A stretch of DNA of 64,000 nucleotides from Riptortus pedestris (taxonomy: Eukaryota > Arthropoda > Insecta > Hemiptera > Alydidae), in NCBI GenBank assembly GCA_019009955.1, contig CM032232.1, positions 68,622,501 through 68,686,500 of the forward strand, written 5' to 3'. A model generated the notes under the pieces. That model did no database searches. It was not told the DNA's origin and worked only from the letters and a program-made list of their open reading frames with translations. Shown one piece after another: positions 35,003 through 47,935 of the stretch. Each line of letters starts with the position of its first letter. Position 1 is the stretch's first letter. The translations under genes were made by a program, and so were the position numbers.

Positions 35003-35140
35003 AATATTATGAAGCACTTTATTTGAAACCTAAATACCAAATATTGTTCTCATTGGACTTATACGTTTTGAGATAAATGAAAATAAGTAACGCACGTGGG
35101 AAATGTGCTTAGTTAACGCAGCCATGTGCCCGCGCGCATG
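35003..35140 (+). mobile_element. Family H tail fragment
   Basis: The end of the medium tail (AATACCAAATATTGTTCTCA) leads to CACGTGGGAAATGTGCTTAG and a broken hairpin end (TTAACGCAGCC). The body is absent. Confidence 0.7.
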
Positions 35141-35604
35141 GCGGTCTTTACCAGATCATTTCTTTCTTAACGTGCAACCCAACATGACTGGATCCTGAAT
35201 CCGTCCCAAAACGCCCTGCTGCTCTTATGTTGTCCAACACAAAGAAATACAGTGGCGTTCTTTTTCCACTTACTAAGTGTTATGGTGGATGAGTGAGGTG
35301 TTTGTTTAAGGGGACAGTGAGGTTATATTGAGAGCAGTTGGCCATGGCAGCACACTGTATTGTTGCAGCTGGTACTCCCTGCTGATTCGAAACCTTCCTC
35401 TACCTGTGTCTTTCTTATCTGATAGCTTCGTGTGTGTTCCCTCTTGTTCAATACCGTCGACCACACCTGGCTCTAGTTCTCAATAGTCCGATGGCTCAAT
35501 AGACACTTCCAAGTAAGATAAAGTTATCTAAATATTTACAAGGCCGTAACACTATAGTCAATATAATTTGAGGAACATGAACAAGTAATAATGACTCATT
35601 ACGT
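35141..35604. other. GC-richer unassigned block
   Basis: Noticeably less AT-rich than its surroundings (GTCCCAAAACGCCCTGCTGC, CCACACCTGGCTCTAG). There is no long open frame. Transcribed or regulatory sequence is possible but not shown. Confidence 0.25.
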
Positions 35605-36888
35605 TTGAATATATATATAAAATTGTAACCTCTGTCTGTACATTGATTTTCTTCGCGAAATTTTGTTTCTTTGGTGTGTGTTTGTTTGTTTGTTTGTTGT
35701 GAACCGAATTTTATAAAACTTGGTATGTATATTACTACTAGGCCAACTTAGACTTTAGGCTATATTAATATTCTCTAAGACGAACAGGAGTGGGGGTTAT
35801 AAGGGAAGCCTGAAATTAAAAATAGCAATATTTCATTTCCTATTAGTTTTTCGGCAATTATGCACATAACAAAAGTTGTTTATTTTGTTATTTAGAGTAA
35901 CTTTTGTTATATACCTTTTTTTTCGTATACCGAATTATAAACGAGATATAAGCTAAAACCTATAGCGAAAGTGAACAATTTTATTTGGGACAAACGACCC
36001 AACCGATTTAAATAAAATTCCGTATGTGAATTAACACTAACTTCATGATAATAAGCTGTACCATTATTTCTAGAGACGAGCAGGAGTGGGGGTTGTAGGG
36101 GAGGCCTGAAATTAAAAATAGCAATATTTCGTTTCCTATAGAATTTTAGGCAATTATGCACATAACAAAAGTTGTTTATTTTGTTATTTAGAGTAACTTT
36201 TCTGATATTCATATTGGTCTTTTAACAAAGTATAAACGAGATATACACTATAAGCTAAAGCGGGAGTCAACTATTTTATTGGGCGCTAACGGTAGAACCG
36301 AACTTAACAAAACTCGGTGTGTCAATTAGCATTAATTCTTCCATGATTATAAGCTATATTAAAATGTTTAGGTTAGAACGGGAGTGCGGGTTATAAGGGA
36401 GACCTGAAATAAAAATTCGCAATATTTCATTGTCTATTTGTTTTTCGACAAACATGCACATAACAAAAGTTGTTTACTTTGTTATTTAGATTAACTTTTG
36501 TTTTATACATTACTTCAGGAACAATGTATGAAGCCAGTAATTCGCGTAGAAATATTGATATGCTCAACAATTCTTTCCAATTTGAACTACCAGGTACCTC
36601 ACCTGGAAAAATTAATTCAAATCTATGTTAATATTTTGTCCTTAATAACATAAATCTATGCATAATGCAGAGGAGACGGGAAATACGACAATATGGAGGA
36701 CAGTGAAGTCTTATATAAAAAATTAATTTTATTATTAACAAATCCACAGCAGCGACGGGTATAAACCCTAAACACTGGGACGGGTAAATGTTAAAATATT
36801 GTGCAAAGTAAAAAAAATCCTTGCCAAAAAAATACCATCACCATTCAGCCTCAAATCAATTCCCGGGCGAAGGCGGGTATCTGAGCTA

Positions 36889-36892
<4 letters not shown>
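35605..36892 (+). mobile_element. Family E2 element with ~297-bp internal tandem units
   Basis: Starts after a short AT run with ATTGTAACCTCTGTCTGTAC and a (TTTG)n stretch. Three tandem units follow, each marked by GGAGTGNGGGTTRTARGG at 35787, 36083 and 36381 and by CACATAACAAAAGTTGTTTA. It ends near GGGCGAAGGCGGGTATCTGA then GCTAGT, meeting an AT run. Units also resemble the family H body (GGAGTGGGGGTT, ATAAACGAGATAT). The 101-codon minus frame at 35907-36212 is repeat sequence. Confidence 0.75.
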
Positions 36893-36949
<57 letters not shown>

Positions 36950-37240
36950 CCTGTTAACTCTCTAGCGGTCGCAATTTTTGTTTGATCGTTACGAAACTCG
37001 ATATTTAACCGTTTCATGTAAAAAGACATATCAAGTTTATCAACGGCAGAAATCGGACTACAGGGAGGGGGGATTTAGAAGGGGGATTTTCGAAACTTCA
37101 AAATATCTCCGTTATTATGCATCTGATCAAAAAATTGTGTAGAACCAATCGTATTGAAAATTAATTTTACTATAAATATTCTTATATACATTTATTCTCT
37201 ATCTTGAATATTAACCGAGATATTTGCATTTTTATGGTCT
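36890..37240 (+). mobile_element. AT run plus family H body
   Basis: An (AT)n at 36890-36946 connects the E2 end directly to TTTGCCTGTTAACTCTCTAG and a well-preserved family H body, ending at GAGATATTTGCATTTTTATG. Left end, tail and hairpin are missing. The two families meet inside one microsatellite. Confidence 0.85.
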
Positions 37241-37495
37241 GTGGCCGGGTATATTTATTTTCTCGTTAACAAACTTGAAATGTAAACTTTTCATATAAAT
37301 CGAATGGGCATGTTCTGCAATGGTAGTGCGTAGCGATGTTTTCTGCTCATACGTAGAATGAACTTAAAAAAGAAGGCAATTTTATTTATTTAAAATTTAC
37401 AAATGCTTACAGCAGGGATGAGCAATATTTTTAATCAACGGGCCAATTTGAATTTTTAAATTTTTTGGCTGGCCGCACTGAAAAAAATATTTACT

Positions 37496-37561
<66 letters not shown>

Positions 37562-37767
37562 CAATATATTCAGTGGAGAAAGTCGATAAAATAAATTCAA
37601 TTTTATAAATGCTAGACGGGCCGCATAAACATGTTTAAAGGGCCGCACGTTGCTCATCCCTTCCTTACAAGGATTATTCCCATGCAATTAGTGTTCATCT
37701 TACATAATTGTGTTAATCTATATAAACTGTTTTATGATACAATTATTGATTATATGAGACTAATTAC

Positions 37768-37816
<49 letters not shown>

Positions 37817-38689
37817 ACGCATATACTGAAAATGAATAATGATAACTTAACTACCAGAAAAAAAATATGAATTATAAAAATGATGCTTATATTATAAGAT
37901 TATTTATATAGGCAAGTTAAATGAATAAGGAACAAATAGTAAGAATGATTGATTAGTGATTCGAATCAAATTTGTTCTGTTATGTACTTTAATTTATTTA
38001 CTGATTGTAACAGGTTAGTAAGCTTAATTTTGAGATTGTAAGTGATTTTGAACTATTTTCAATCCTGTAAATAATATCGTGCCAATATATCGTAATGAAG
38101 TAACATTACTGATCTGACTTGAGCCCTGGGGCTATTAAGTGAGCATAGGAAGTAAGTAGGCACTAGAAACTTTGCCTCTACAATGCCATACAAAGCCTTA
38201 TTTCATTTTAGCATGAGATTGTAGATTAGATATAAACTAAACATATGATTTAGCGTTTATTTATTGATCTTTTCCATTCTTTATAATTTATAGCAGAGAA
38301 CTATGAGATGAGTACTTCTTTCTGATGCCTTTCATATTAGTTATTGCTGAAGTAAAGAGGCATTTAATATATCCCCTTGTGAATACGTTTCTTTGTGCAT
38401 TTTTACTTCAAACCGGAGGAGATTTCTGAAATAAATACATTCACAGGTACAAAAATGAGATGATTAAAAACATGGTCATTTTTTTTTCTACTAAGTGCAA
38501 ACAGACAAATTATCAATAAACTGGTTGACAGATCCCGTATGGAATAAAGGGGGAAAGAAGATTAATGGAGCCTGCGGTACCTAAAGTATAATCAACTGGC
38601 GGAGGAAATACGATAAATATTTGCCAAGTGGAAAATTGCAGAATAAAAATTCTCCCTTCTACATTGTTCGCAAAGCCTTGGCTTAATAT
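37241..38689. other. AT-rich DNA with AT and poly-T tracts
   Basis: Contains (AT)n at about 37499-37557 and an uninterrupted T-run of about 42 bases at 37771-37812. The frame at 37631-37870 owes its Phe run to that tract. Around 37440-37660 a GGCCAATTTGAATTTTTAAA / GGGCCGCA motif pair suggests another decayed repeat. Confidence 0.45.
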
Positions 38690-38940
38690 ATTATATATTT
38701 GTTCCGCTTGCCGGATATTATGCCCCTAAAATATTGTGACAGGGGGAGAGGGGGCCTGTGGAATTTACGAGGGTCGCCTAGTGAAAACTTCATCCTCCCA
38801 CTGTTTGTATGGCTGTGTTTTGTTAAGAGGAGTAGTTCCAAAGAAGTCAGAGTTCTAACAGAACGCACCTGCCTAGCAATGCCTCCCAAGACGGCTATTC
38901 ACTCCCCTTCTTACCTCCTTGGACGTTTACTACAATAAAT
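38690..38940. other. GC-richer block, open on both strands
   Basis: Frames of 79 codons (plus, 38699-38938) and 68 codons (minus, 38683-38889) overlap almost entirely, so at most one could be real. The composition contrast is clear, but no domain is recognised. Confidence 0.25.
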
Positions 38941-39216
38941 TTATTTAGCTACACAATGCCTTATGTATACACATTTGATGGTGTTATAAAAATTATTAAA
39001 TGGTTGCTAAACAACTCCAATCATTCAATAACTTTTAAATGTGAGCCACGTCACAGCCTTTTCACATCTAAAAGTAAATTATTTTTCCGAATGGTTTATT
39101 TCATTCCTTAATTAAAGACTTCCATTTTAGTCTATTAGGTCCTTGACAATGATTCGAGATAATTGACATTGATTCTTTACTACTATATTTATGATAGTTG
39201 ACATTGCTTTAAGGTC

Positions 39217-39390
39217 TTTCTGAGTTGGTATTCTGGCAGATGGAAGTTACTTCTAATGTAGGTAGGATCAATGAAATGCCTACGCTTCCACTGTTACAAT
39301 TTATTAAAATGACAGAGCGCTTTCGATGCAGTGCATCACCATCAGTGGAAGTGTAGCCATTTCTTTCATCTACCTACATCTTAAGGCCTT
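39217..39390 (-). repeat. Hammerhead-bearing repeat, copy 3, inverted flank
   Basis: The ribozyme-like part is at 39311-39348 on minus. The core is CTGATGG (last A changed to G), with GATGC/GCATC stem II, GAAA, AGCGCT stem III and a C at the cleavage position. Stem I is mostly lost. An inverted partial copy of the body (GGCTACACTTCCAC on minus) lies immediately beyond, so the motif sits between inverted body halves. Confidence 0.65.
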
Positions 39391-40222
39391 TGTTCAATCT
39401 CCTTTGCGTCGATTTCATCAGTCTCATGTGCACAACCTCTTCACTACAAAACAGTGAACTCCAAAAGACCTGCCGAGGGCTTTTACTTTTCTTTATTATT
39501 TCATCTTCCTGGTTCATACAGCAGTGCTAATAGATTACTTTTTCTACTGAGTCCAATTCTGCAGAATTCATTTTGAAATGTCCAATAGGACTAAGAACGA
39601 TTGCCTCTTTGTCTCTGCTGTTATATTGACTCGATTCTCAGCTGAACTATTTGTAGTTGAATTCTTATATTGGTAGCTTACCCAAGATCTTATAAGTTTC
39701 AACTTTCAACCAGTAGAATGCATCATAATTTATACATTACAAATGATATCGTTTGTCATAAATGCAGATGTGAATAACAGTAAACGTAATAGTGCTAAAT
39801 TTTGGAGTTAGAAACTATAGATTGCAATAATTATAAAACTGTCGATCTTGGAGGACTCACGATGGCCATTTCCTCAATAAGAAAAATGATTAAATAATAT
39901 TAAATAACTGAAAAGTATATAAAATTGCCAAAATTTAACATACTAGAAGTTTAAACGGAACTTTAGGAGTGATAATTTTCGTTGTGTAATTTTCTATTTG
40001 TCAGATATTTGCGTTATTTCCTGTGAGAATTTATTCTATTATAGGTATAAGAGGGCTTCCTTAATTTAATTTTTTAGTTTACTCATGACAGGATCAGTCA
40101 ATCTGGTTAATTTGGTTGTTAGCATATTGGTGTGTGCATCTTCAAATAGACATTCTTTTCCGTTGTAAATAAGGAATGTAAGTAATGCCATGACGCATTT
40201 CAGTCCACATAAAGGAACCAGA
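39391..40222. other. Unassigned DNA
   Basis: No gene or known repeat recognised. Confidence 0.4.
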
Positions 40223-40724
40223 AAAAAAGTCCGTCCCGCAGGAGTTGCGTTAACTGAGCAGATTTCCAACTTGCGTTCGCATTTATCACATGACGTAAAA
40301 ATTCAATGAGAACAATATTCCTTATTTGAGCTTCAAATAAAGTGCTTCATAATAAAACAGCTAATTGATGATATGGCATGAGTAGGAGCGGGGGATTACT
40401 GAGGCCTGAAAACTAAAAAAACGCAAATATCTCGATTAATATTATAGTTAATGAAAAAATGCACATAACAACATTTACAGGACGTGTCATTTGCAATAAG
40501 ATTCGATCTATAGAATTTTTCGATCCGACGTATAATAACGTAGGTATTAAGAATTCTCGAAATTCCTCCCCTCTAAAGCATCCCCCCCCCGTCCGATTTC
40601 GGCCTTTAACGAAATTTACCTTTCTTTTTACATAAAACACTTATATATCGAGTTTCGTAACGATTAAACAAAAATTACGACTTCTAGAGTGATAACAAAC
40701 AAACGTGTGCGTATGTATGAATGT

Positions 40725-40781
<57 letters not shown>

Positions 40782-40887
40782 ATTAGTCTTTTCCTGGGTA
40801 GGATCGATGGACATTTGAAGAAATTTTTCGAAAATCGCGCCATGAGTACAACCTCAATAGCTGATTTCCCTTGCGGAAATCTGCTAT
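40223..40887 (-). mobile_element. Family H copy, complete, medium tail
   Basis: Hairpin end AAAAAAAGTCCGTCCCGCAG, medium tail (GAGTAGGAGCGGGGGATTAC), body with a C-run, and (AT)n at 40728-40776. The left part is shortened, and the palindromic end is damaged (GATTTCCCTTGCGGAAATC). Frames on both strands here are repeat-derived. Confidence 0.9.
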
Positions 40888-41004
40888 AAGAAAAGAGAGT
40901 TAGGAAATGTATTGCTTCTCTCTGCGTTAATTTAACTATACGAGAAAGGCAATCAGGAAGATTAACTTCACACTGGAAATATGACCTAACTCGAAGTAAT
41001 AGAG

Positions 41005-41450
41005 AAAGTCCGTCAGGCAAGGGCTGCGTATAACTATTTCACAAGTGCTCTGGTATAACTCAATTTTGATCTAATCTCATCACATACTCTCTATTTCTAT
41101 GTGAGAAATCGATGAGTAGAAATGAGGTAGCTAATGGCCAAAACAAGATAGATCGAATAACTCGCTTAATACTAGAGTTATAGAAAATATGCACAGAACA
41201 ATAATTGTAGACAATCAATACGTTTACAAGATCGGTTCTCTAACATTTTACTACCCCATTCAATACAACGGTGATATTTCGAGTTTTTAATTGCCCCTCC
41301 CCCTTTTAAACCCACTCTATTCCACCTTCTCTATGTCCGATTTCAGTCAATAACAAATATTATCTTTAGTGTTGACCAAAATTGTGAAATATCGAGTATG
41401 GCACGGATCATATTAACATTAATGCCGATTTTGGCAGGTTTCCTTCCTAT
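41005..41450 (-). mobile_element. Family H copy, strongly diverged
   Basis: Starts GAAAGTCCGTCAGGCAAGGG and keeps the order of body words (TTACAAGATCGGTTCTCTAA, GTCCGATTTCAGTCAATAAC, AATATCGAGTATGGCACGG). It degrades into TTTTGGCAGGTTTCCTTCC. It is much older than its neighbour at 40.2-40.9 kb. Confidence 0.7.
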
Positions 41451-43240
41451 TCTTGTCAAGCCTAGGCTTGGTAGGAAATAATTTAGTAAGCCCTTAAACG
41501 AATGAAACGACATTTGCAGTGTTCATGCCAAGGACTTTAAACGTCATAGAGTACATTCAGAATATATTTCCAAACTCAAGCTAGCCCGGAAAGTTGTATT
41601 CATGAGAAAAGTACGGCAAAAATGTGCATCCCTTTTCCAGTACAATGATTCAGCATAAATAACTAAGCATCATTCTCGTACGAAGTAAAGAAAATAATGA
41701 CTATTTCTAAATGTTGTTGTACCTCTCCTCGTCAGGTTAAAGTGTTCCCTCCAAACCCTATGAAAACACACCACTGACAATGGGCAATGACAACCCTAAA
41801 ATCATTGGTTATTTATTTTACTCCAAGGGTTGTTTGAAAGCGTATTTCCTTATGGGAATATTCCAAGTTCCAAGTATAGAAAAATAACATTCCGAACCTA
41901 AACATGTCATTAAACTGGCAGTACTGAAGCCGATAGGAATACTGGGCACTATTCGGGGATTCTTCCCAACGATTTCAATACTGATGGGAAATAATATGTA
42001 AAAGGGAAGAACAAATTAATCATGCAGCCTGGAAAAATATACAAATTTCAAATATTGTATGTATGAACAATTGAAAAAATTTCCAATAAAGTTTGAAGTA
42101 TTTCCAAAAAAAAAATTCCATTTCTTACCTATACTGGTAGAAACAACTTTCATCATAACGAGTTGGTCAAAAATGAGAAAATTAAAGCGAGCTGTGTTGT
42201 ATTTTGAATTGGAGCATGTCGTTAGTCAACCTTTTCGCCAGATGTAGCCATTTTTCTGTATTCAATTGTAATTAAATCACTCTACCTCTCACTATGTAAA
42301 ACTCTAAAAATATAAGAGTTTCTTTTTCTTGTTAAGTTCTTTAATCGAATTGCGTCACTTGCAAGGGAGTAGGTGAATATGATCGGAAATTTGCAACCAT
42401 AAAAAACAGAAAGTTTTAATAATAATAAATGCAGAAAAAATCGTTCACAGAACGTTGTCTTTTAAAATAAATAAGTAAAATGAAAAAAAAATCACATATA
42501 CTTAAAATGATTAAATAAAACTGAATTTACAGAAAAAGTATGGATTATAAAAATGATGTTTATATAATAAAGCTAACAATGATGACCTTAATTTAACCAC
42601 ACTAGCAACATATTCCATTAAGAGTATTAGATCATCTGTGTTAATGACATCATGGAACCAGCTAATGCGAATACAACAATTACCACATTATTGTAATTAT
42701 ATCTGAATATTATCCAATTAGCTGATATATCTAAAATTGCAATATTTGTTAATTGGGGGTTAGTTAGTAGCATCAAACCACCGTTAGCTCGCCCTCGCGT
42801 CTTTTCCTTAGTTACCGGAGAAAAAGCTGGTATCTTGAAGTCAACAGTTGTAGGAAGGCTTGGTGGAGCCTATAACCAGGTTTCACTGCAGCAAATGATA
42901 CAACAATCTTTATCTCATTAATTTCCAGTAATAAGTTGTTATAAGCTGTCACATTCCAAAAAGAAATTCCAAGAGGCGTCGAAAATGCGTTGATGGGATT
43001 CACGGAGAACTCTTCTTATTTCTCCTTCGTACTTGATGATATCTGCGTTCAGGCTTTGGTTGTGGACTTTCCTGGTCAGAATTCGGTTCCCTAATATCAA
43101 ATTCTTCTTAATCTGTTTTATAAAGTTGTAATATCTTTGGATTATTTAAATCAGTTTCAATAGATAATTCCTCTAAGGAATAAATTTTACCTTCTATAAT
43201 TAATTTATCATTTGTAAGGCGCACTTTAAGGTTAAAATAT
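41451..43240. other. Unassigned DNA
   Basis: A 62-codon frame at 42059-42247 and a minus frame at 42812-43003 lack recognisable motifs. Confidence 0.4.
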
Positions 43241-43918
43241 ATGAAATATATATACGAGTATATATATATATACACGAGCGGACCCGACAGACGTTGTCCT
43301 GCATGATATTACTGGCGATTAGGTTATTAAATTTAATAATATTATGTTTAAAACAAAAGCTACTTTTAATAACGAAAAAAAAAACTTTTGTTATGTGCAC
43401 GATTGCCTAAAAACAAATAAAAAATGAAATATTGGGAATTTTTATTCAGCCTTCCTTATTACCCCAACTCCCGTTTGAACCTAAAAAATTTAATATAGCT
43501 TTTAATAATGGAATAATTAATTCTAATTTACATATAGAGTTCGTTAAATCGGTTCATTAATTAGTGCCCAATAAAATTGTTGGCTCCCACTTTAATTTTT
43601 TAATGTATATCTCGTTCATACTTTGTTATACGACAAAAGTGAATATAACAAAATTTATTCTATATAACAAAATAAACAACTTTTACCTTGTGCATATTTG
43701 CCGAAAAACCAATAGGAAACGAAATGTCGCTATTTTTTATTTCAGGCCTCCCTTACAACCCCCACTCCTGCTCCATCTCCCGGGCTGATTCGCGAATCTA
43801 AACCTTCCAGGGCGTCACCCAAACGCATACAAAAAAATTCATTCAAATCGGTCTAGCCGTTTAGGAGGAGTTCAGTGACATACACACGTAAAGTAGAATT
43901 ATATATAAAAAGATAAAT
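43241..43918 (-). mobile_element. Family E2 element, reverse copy
   Basis: After a short AT run at about 43242-43273, GAGCGGACCCGACAGACG starts the element. Reverse-complement E2 units follow, carrying AAAATAAACAACTTTTACC and GGCCTCCCTTACAACCCCCA. The other end has AAATCGGTCTAGCCGTTTAG, a word seen in many invertebrate interspersed repeats. The 74-codon plus frame here is repeat sequence. Confidence 0.7.
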
Positions 43919-44938
43919 TTAAATGAAACTCAAACTTGTACGTTAATTCCATAGACATTTGATGAATCTTTTCAATAATTGACTACTATCTGCAAAAACT
44001 GTTTGCGTGTAGATAACACTTCCAAATCAGCCAATGTTGTGTAATATTAAAAAAAAAAATACTGAATATTAAGTGAATGACTAGTTGATAAAAGTAGATT
44101 TTTCTCCAATATTTCCATTAAAAACAATCTTTTTATACTTTATAAACTTTCACACTTAACATTAAAATATAGACCCTATCGCCTCAGCAATATAGGAAAG
44201 TTAGCGGGCTTCTAAGTGAAACAGTTTCAAGATTTTGGTGTACACCTTGGAGAACTCCTTATAAATCAGTTCGCTGGGAACACATGACAGACATGACAGG
44301 TGGCAGCCGATCAGTCTTACACTTGATGGAAAGCGAAAACTTCACCGGTCTTGTATGCGTACAACAGCCCCAATTCTAACTCTTTCATCATCTGTCGTGG
44401 CAGACTTTACAAACCAGTTCGTCTTAACATTTTGCACTTTAAGTAATAACTTTCTTGTTCTAAATACTTCGATGGTCGTCAAGGCCATCCAAATTAAAAT
44501 GTATGTACGGTTTTCTTTATAATTGTTGGCCAATATATAATGCTACCTGGTTTCGGCAATAAACGACAGATTGTGTTTTCTTCTGATACACATTTCGTCT
44601 ATCAAGTTCCACATAGCTTGGTTCTGGAGATCTAGCAAGAACCTATGAAATTAGCTAAGCTTATCTTATAAAACCTGTAAGGAAGACCAACGTTGTCAAT
44701 TGAGTTGAGAATGTTGAGTTGATCGCTCCTGGAAAGTGGGTGTGATATGCAATCCAGTAAGAGATCTGGAGAAAGATTGGCACAGCATTAGCATAAGACA
44801 TCTGCCCACTCCCCACTGTGCATTTCCAAATCCTAAAGCTTATTTTAATTTTTAAGAAAATAACTTTAAAACAAGTGAACCAATTAAATTTTGACAGGCA
44901 ATGAGATTTTATATTTGGTTAATATAATCTAGGAATCT
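43919..44938. other. Unassigned DNA
   Basis: A minus frame of 63 codons at 44342-44533 (region with TTCATCATCTGTCGTGGC) has no recognised domain. Confidence 0.4.
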
Positions 44939-44940
44939 AT

Positions 44941-44993
<53 letters not shown>

Positions 44994-45160
44994 ATATATA
45001 ATTGTAACCTCTATCTGTACATTGATTTTTTTTCGCGAAATTTCACGATAACTTTTCGTTTCACATGTCATAGACACCATAACTGTATTTTGTTTCATTC
45101 GTGTTTGTTTGTTCGTTTGTTTATTTACTTGTTTGTTTGTTTGTTGTTGGACTGAGAGGA
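44939..45160 (+). mobile_element. AT run plus family E2 left end
   Basis: (AT)n at about 44940-44999 is followed by ATTGTAACCTCTATCTGTAC, CTTT/TTCGCGAAATTT-type sequence and a (GTTT)n stretch, as at 35.6 kb. The internal tandem units do not follow. Confidence 0.75.
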
Positions 45161-45242
45161 ATATTTTTAAAGGTTTGTTTAGATCTATAGGAATCTAAGC
45201 AAATTATGAATAGCCCTTATGGATGTACCATAAAAATATTTA

Positions 45243-45345
45243 CTCTGTATGTTTTTAGCATTGCTAATGCCCAGGTGGGCGAAACGTCTGTTTTATGGAA
45301 TAAAATAATAAAGAAATGCTGTTTTGAGACCTAAAGATCCTTTCT
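45243..45345 (+). repeat. Penelope/retrozyme-like terminal motif, degenerate
   Basis: GCTAATGCCCAGGTGGGC is followed by GAAACGTCTG. It has the order of a hammerhead: CTGATGA-like word, small stem-loop (GCCC/GGGC), GAAA, short self-complementary stem (ACGT). The CTGATGA core is not intact, so activity is unlikely. An AATAAAATAATAAAG tail follows. Confidence 0.35.
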
Positions 45346-45442
45346 TTTGTACTGAAGTCATTGTTAAATATAGGAAACTATCTCAGATTTCTTTACGCTC
45401 ACAGATTATAGTCAAGTTTGACTGAGTGTACCATTTTTTCAG

Positions 45443-45688
45443 TCTGATAAAATAATTAAACCAACTATTTATAAAACTCCTGAACCTAATGCCACTCGTC
45501 TTAATCAAAAACCACTGAAACATGATGAGCTAAGAATGGTAGAATGGCAAATTATTGAAACTAAAATGGATGTCAAACGCAGACTGCATGAAAAGATAGG
45601 CGTACTTCTTTCTTTTAATTTAGAATTGCGCAATATCATTTTCAAGGGGAGAAAAACAAGAACTCTGAATAGTTTTGTGAATGGCTAA
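45443..45688 (+). CDS. Candidate terminal exon, unknown protein
   Basis: A strong acceptor (polypyrimidine CCATTTTTTCAG ending at 45442) is followed by an uninterrupted frame of 81 codons and TAA at 45686-45688. The peptide starts SDKIIKPTIYKTPEPNATRL, has a mixed, protein-like composition with KHDELRMVEWQIIETKMDVK in the middle, and ends TLNSFVNG. The nearest upstream in-frame stop is TGA just before the pyrimidine tract, so an exon start fits. AATAAA at 45824-45829 could be the poly(A) signal. I do not recognise the family, and no upstream exon was identified. Confidence 0.4.
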   Translation, partial: SDKIIKPTIYKTPEPNATRLNQKPLKHDELRMVEWQIIETKMDVKRRLHEKIGVLLSFNLELRNIIFKGRKTRTLNSFVNG

Positions 45689-47280
<1,592 letters not shown>

Positions 47281-47518
47281 TAATTTTTAGTATTATTTAT
47301 TTTGTGATGCATTATTATTATTTATTTTTTGATGTATTATTATTATTTATTTTTTGATGTATTATTATTATTTATTTTTTGATGTATTATTATTATTTAT
47401 TTTTTGATGTATTATTATTATTTATTTTTTGACGTGTTATTATTATTTATTTTTTGATGTATTATAATTATTATTTATTTTTTGATGTATTATTATTATT
47501 TATTTTTTGACGTGTTAA
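47281..47518. repeat. 25-bp minisatellite
   Basis: About nine tandem units of TATTATTATTATTTATTTTTT followed by GATG, with GACG in two units. Units are nearly identical; one carries a short insertion (about 47461-47475). Confidence 0.9.
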
Positions 47519-47935
47519 TTTTTTTTTTATTGGAGCTTCGCAGCTTTGGCGATGTTGCTCTAAACAAAAGCTTCGTAACTTAAAAACAAAACAAAAAAAA
47601 ACACAAATGAAAATAAAACAATACAAAAAAAAATAACAAAATTAAACAAAAACAGAAAAAAACAAACAGAATTGGAAAACAAAACATAAAAGGATCCCAA
47701 AACAGAAAGAAACACAAGAACACAGACGATACCAGAACAGAAATGGAAAGCAAAAAAAGAAATAAAACACAAAAGCCGAAATTAAAAAAAAAAAACGGAC
47801 GAAACACAAAAATGGAACTGGAACTCAATAACGGAAATGGAACTCAAAAAACAAGAATGGAAATCGAAAAACGAAAATGGAACACAGCAAAAAATAAATA
47901 AACAAGGGAACAAACAAAAACAATATTCTAAGCTT
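47519..47935. repeat. A-rich low-complexity tract after a LINE-tail-like word
   Basis: GGAGCTTCGCAGCTTTGGCG and ATGTTGCTCT resemble, in reverse, the CAAATCGCCAAGATGCGGGT tail seen at 53.1 and 62.0 kb. About 350 bp rich in A follows, with degenerate GAAATGGAACTCAAAAAA units. Phe-rich minus-strand frames come from this composition. Confidence 0.6.

Noticed and set aside
37631..37870. 79-codon frame with a Phe run
   Set aside because: The run is a 42-base poly-T tract; the remainder is short and unrecognised.
43282..43300. Naming family E2 from the word GACCCGACAGACGTTGTCCT
   Set aside because: The word feels familiar from invertebrate repeats, but I cannot tie it to a named family without a database search.
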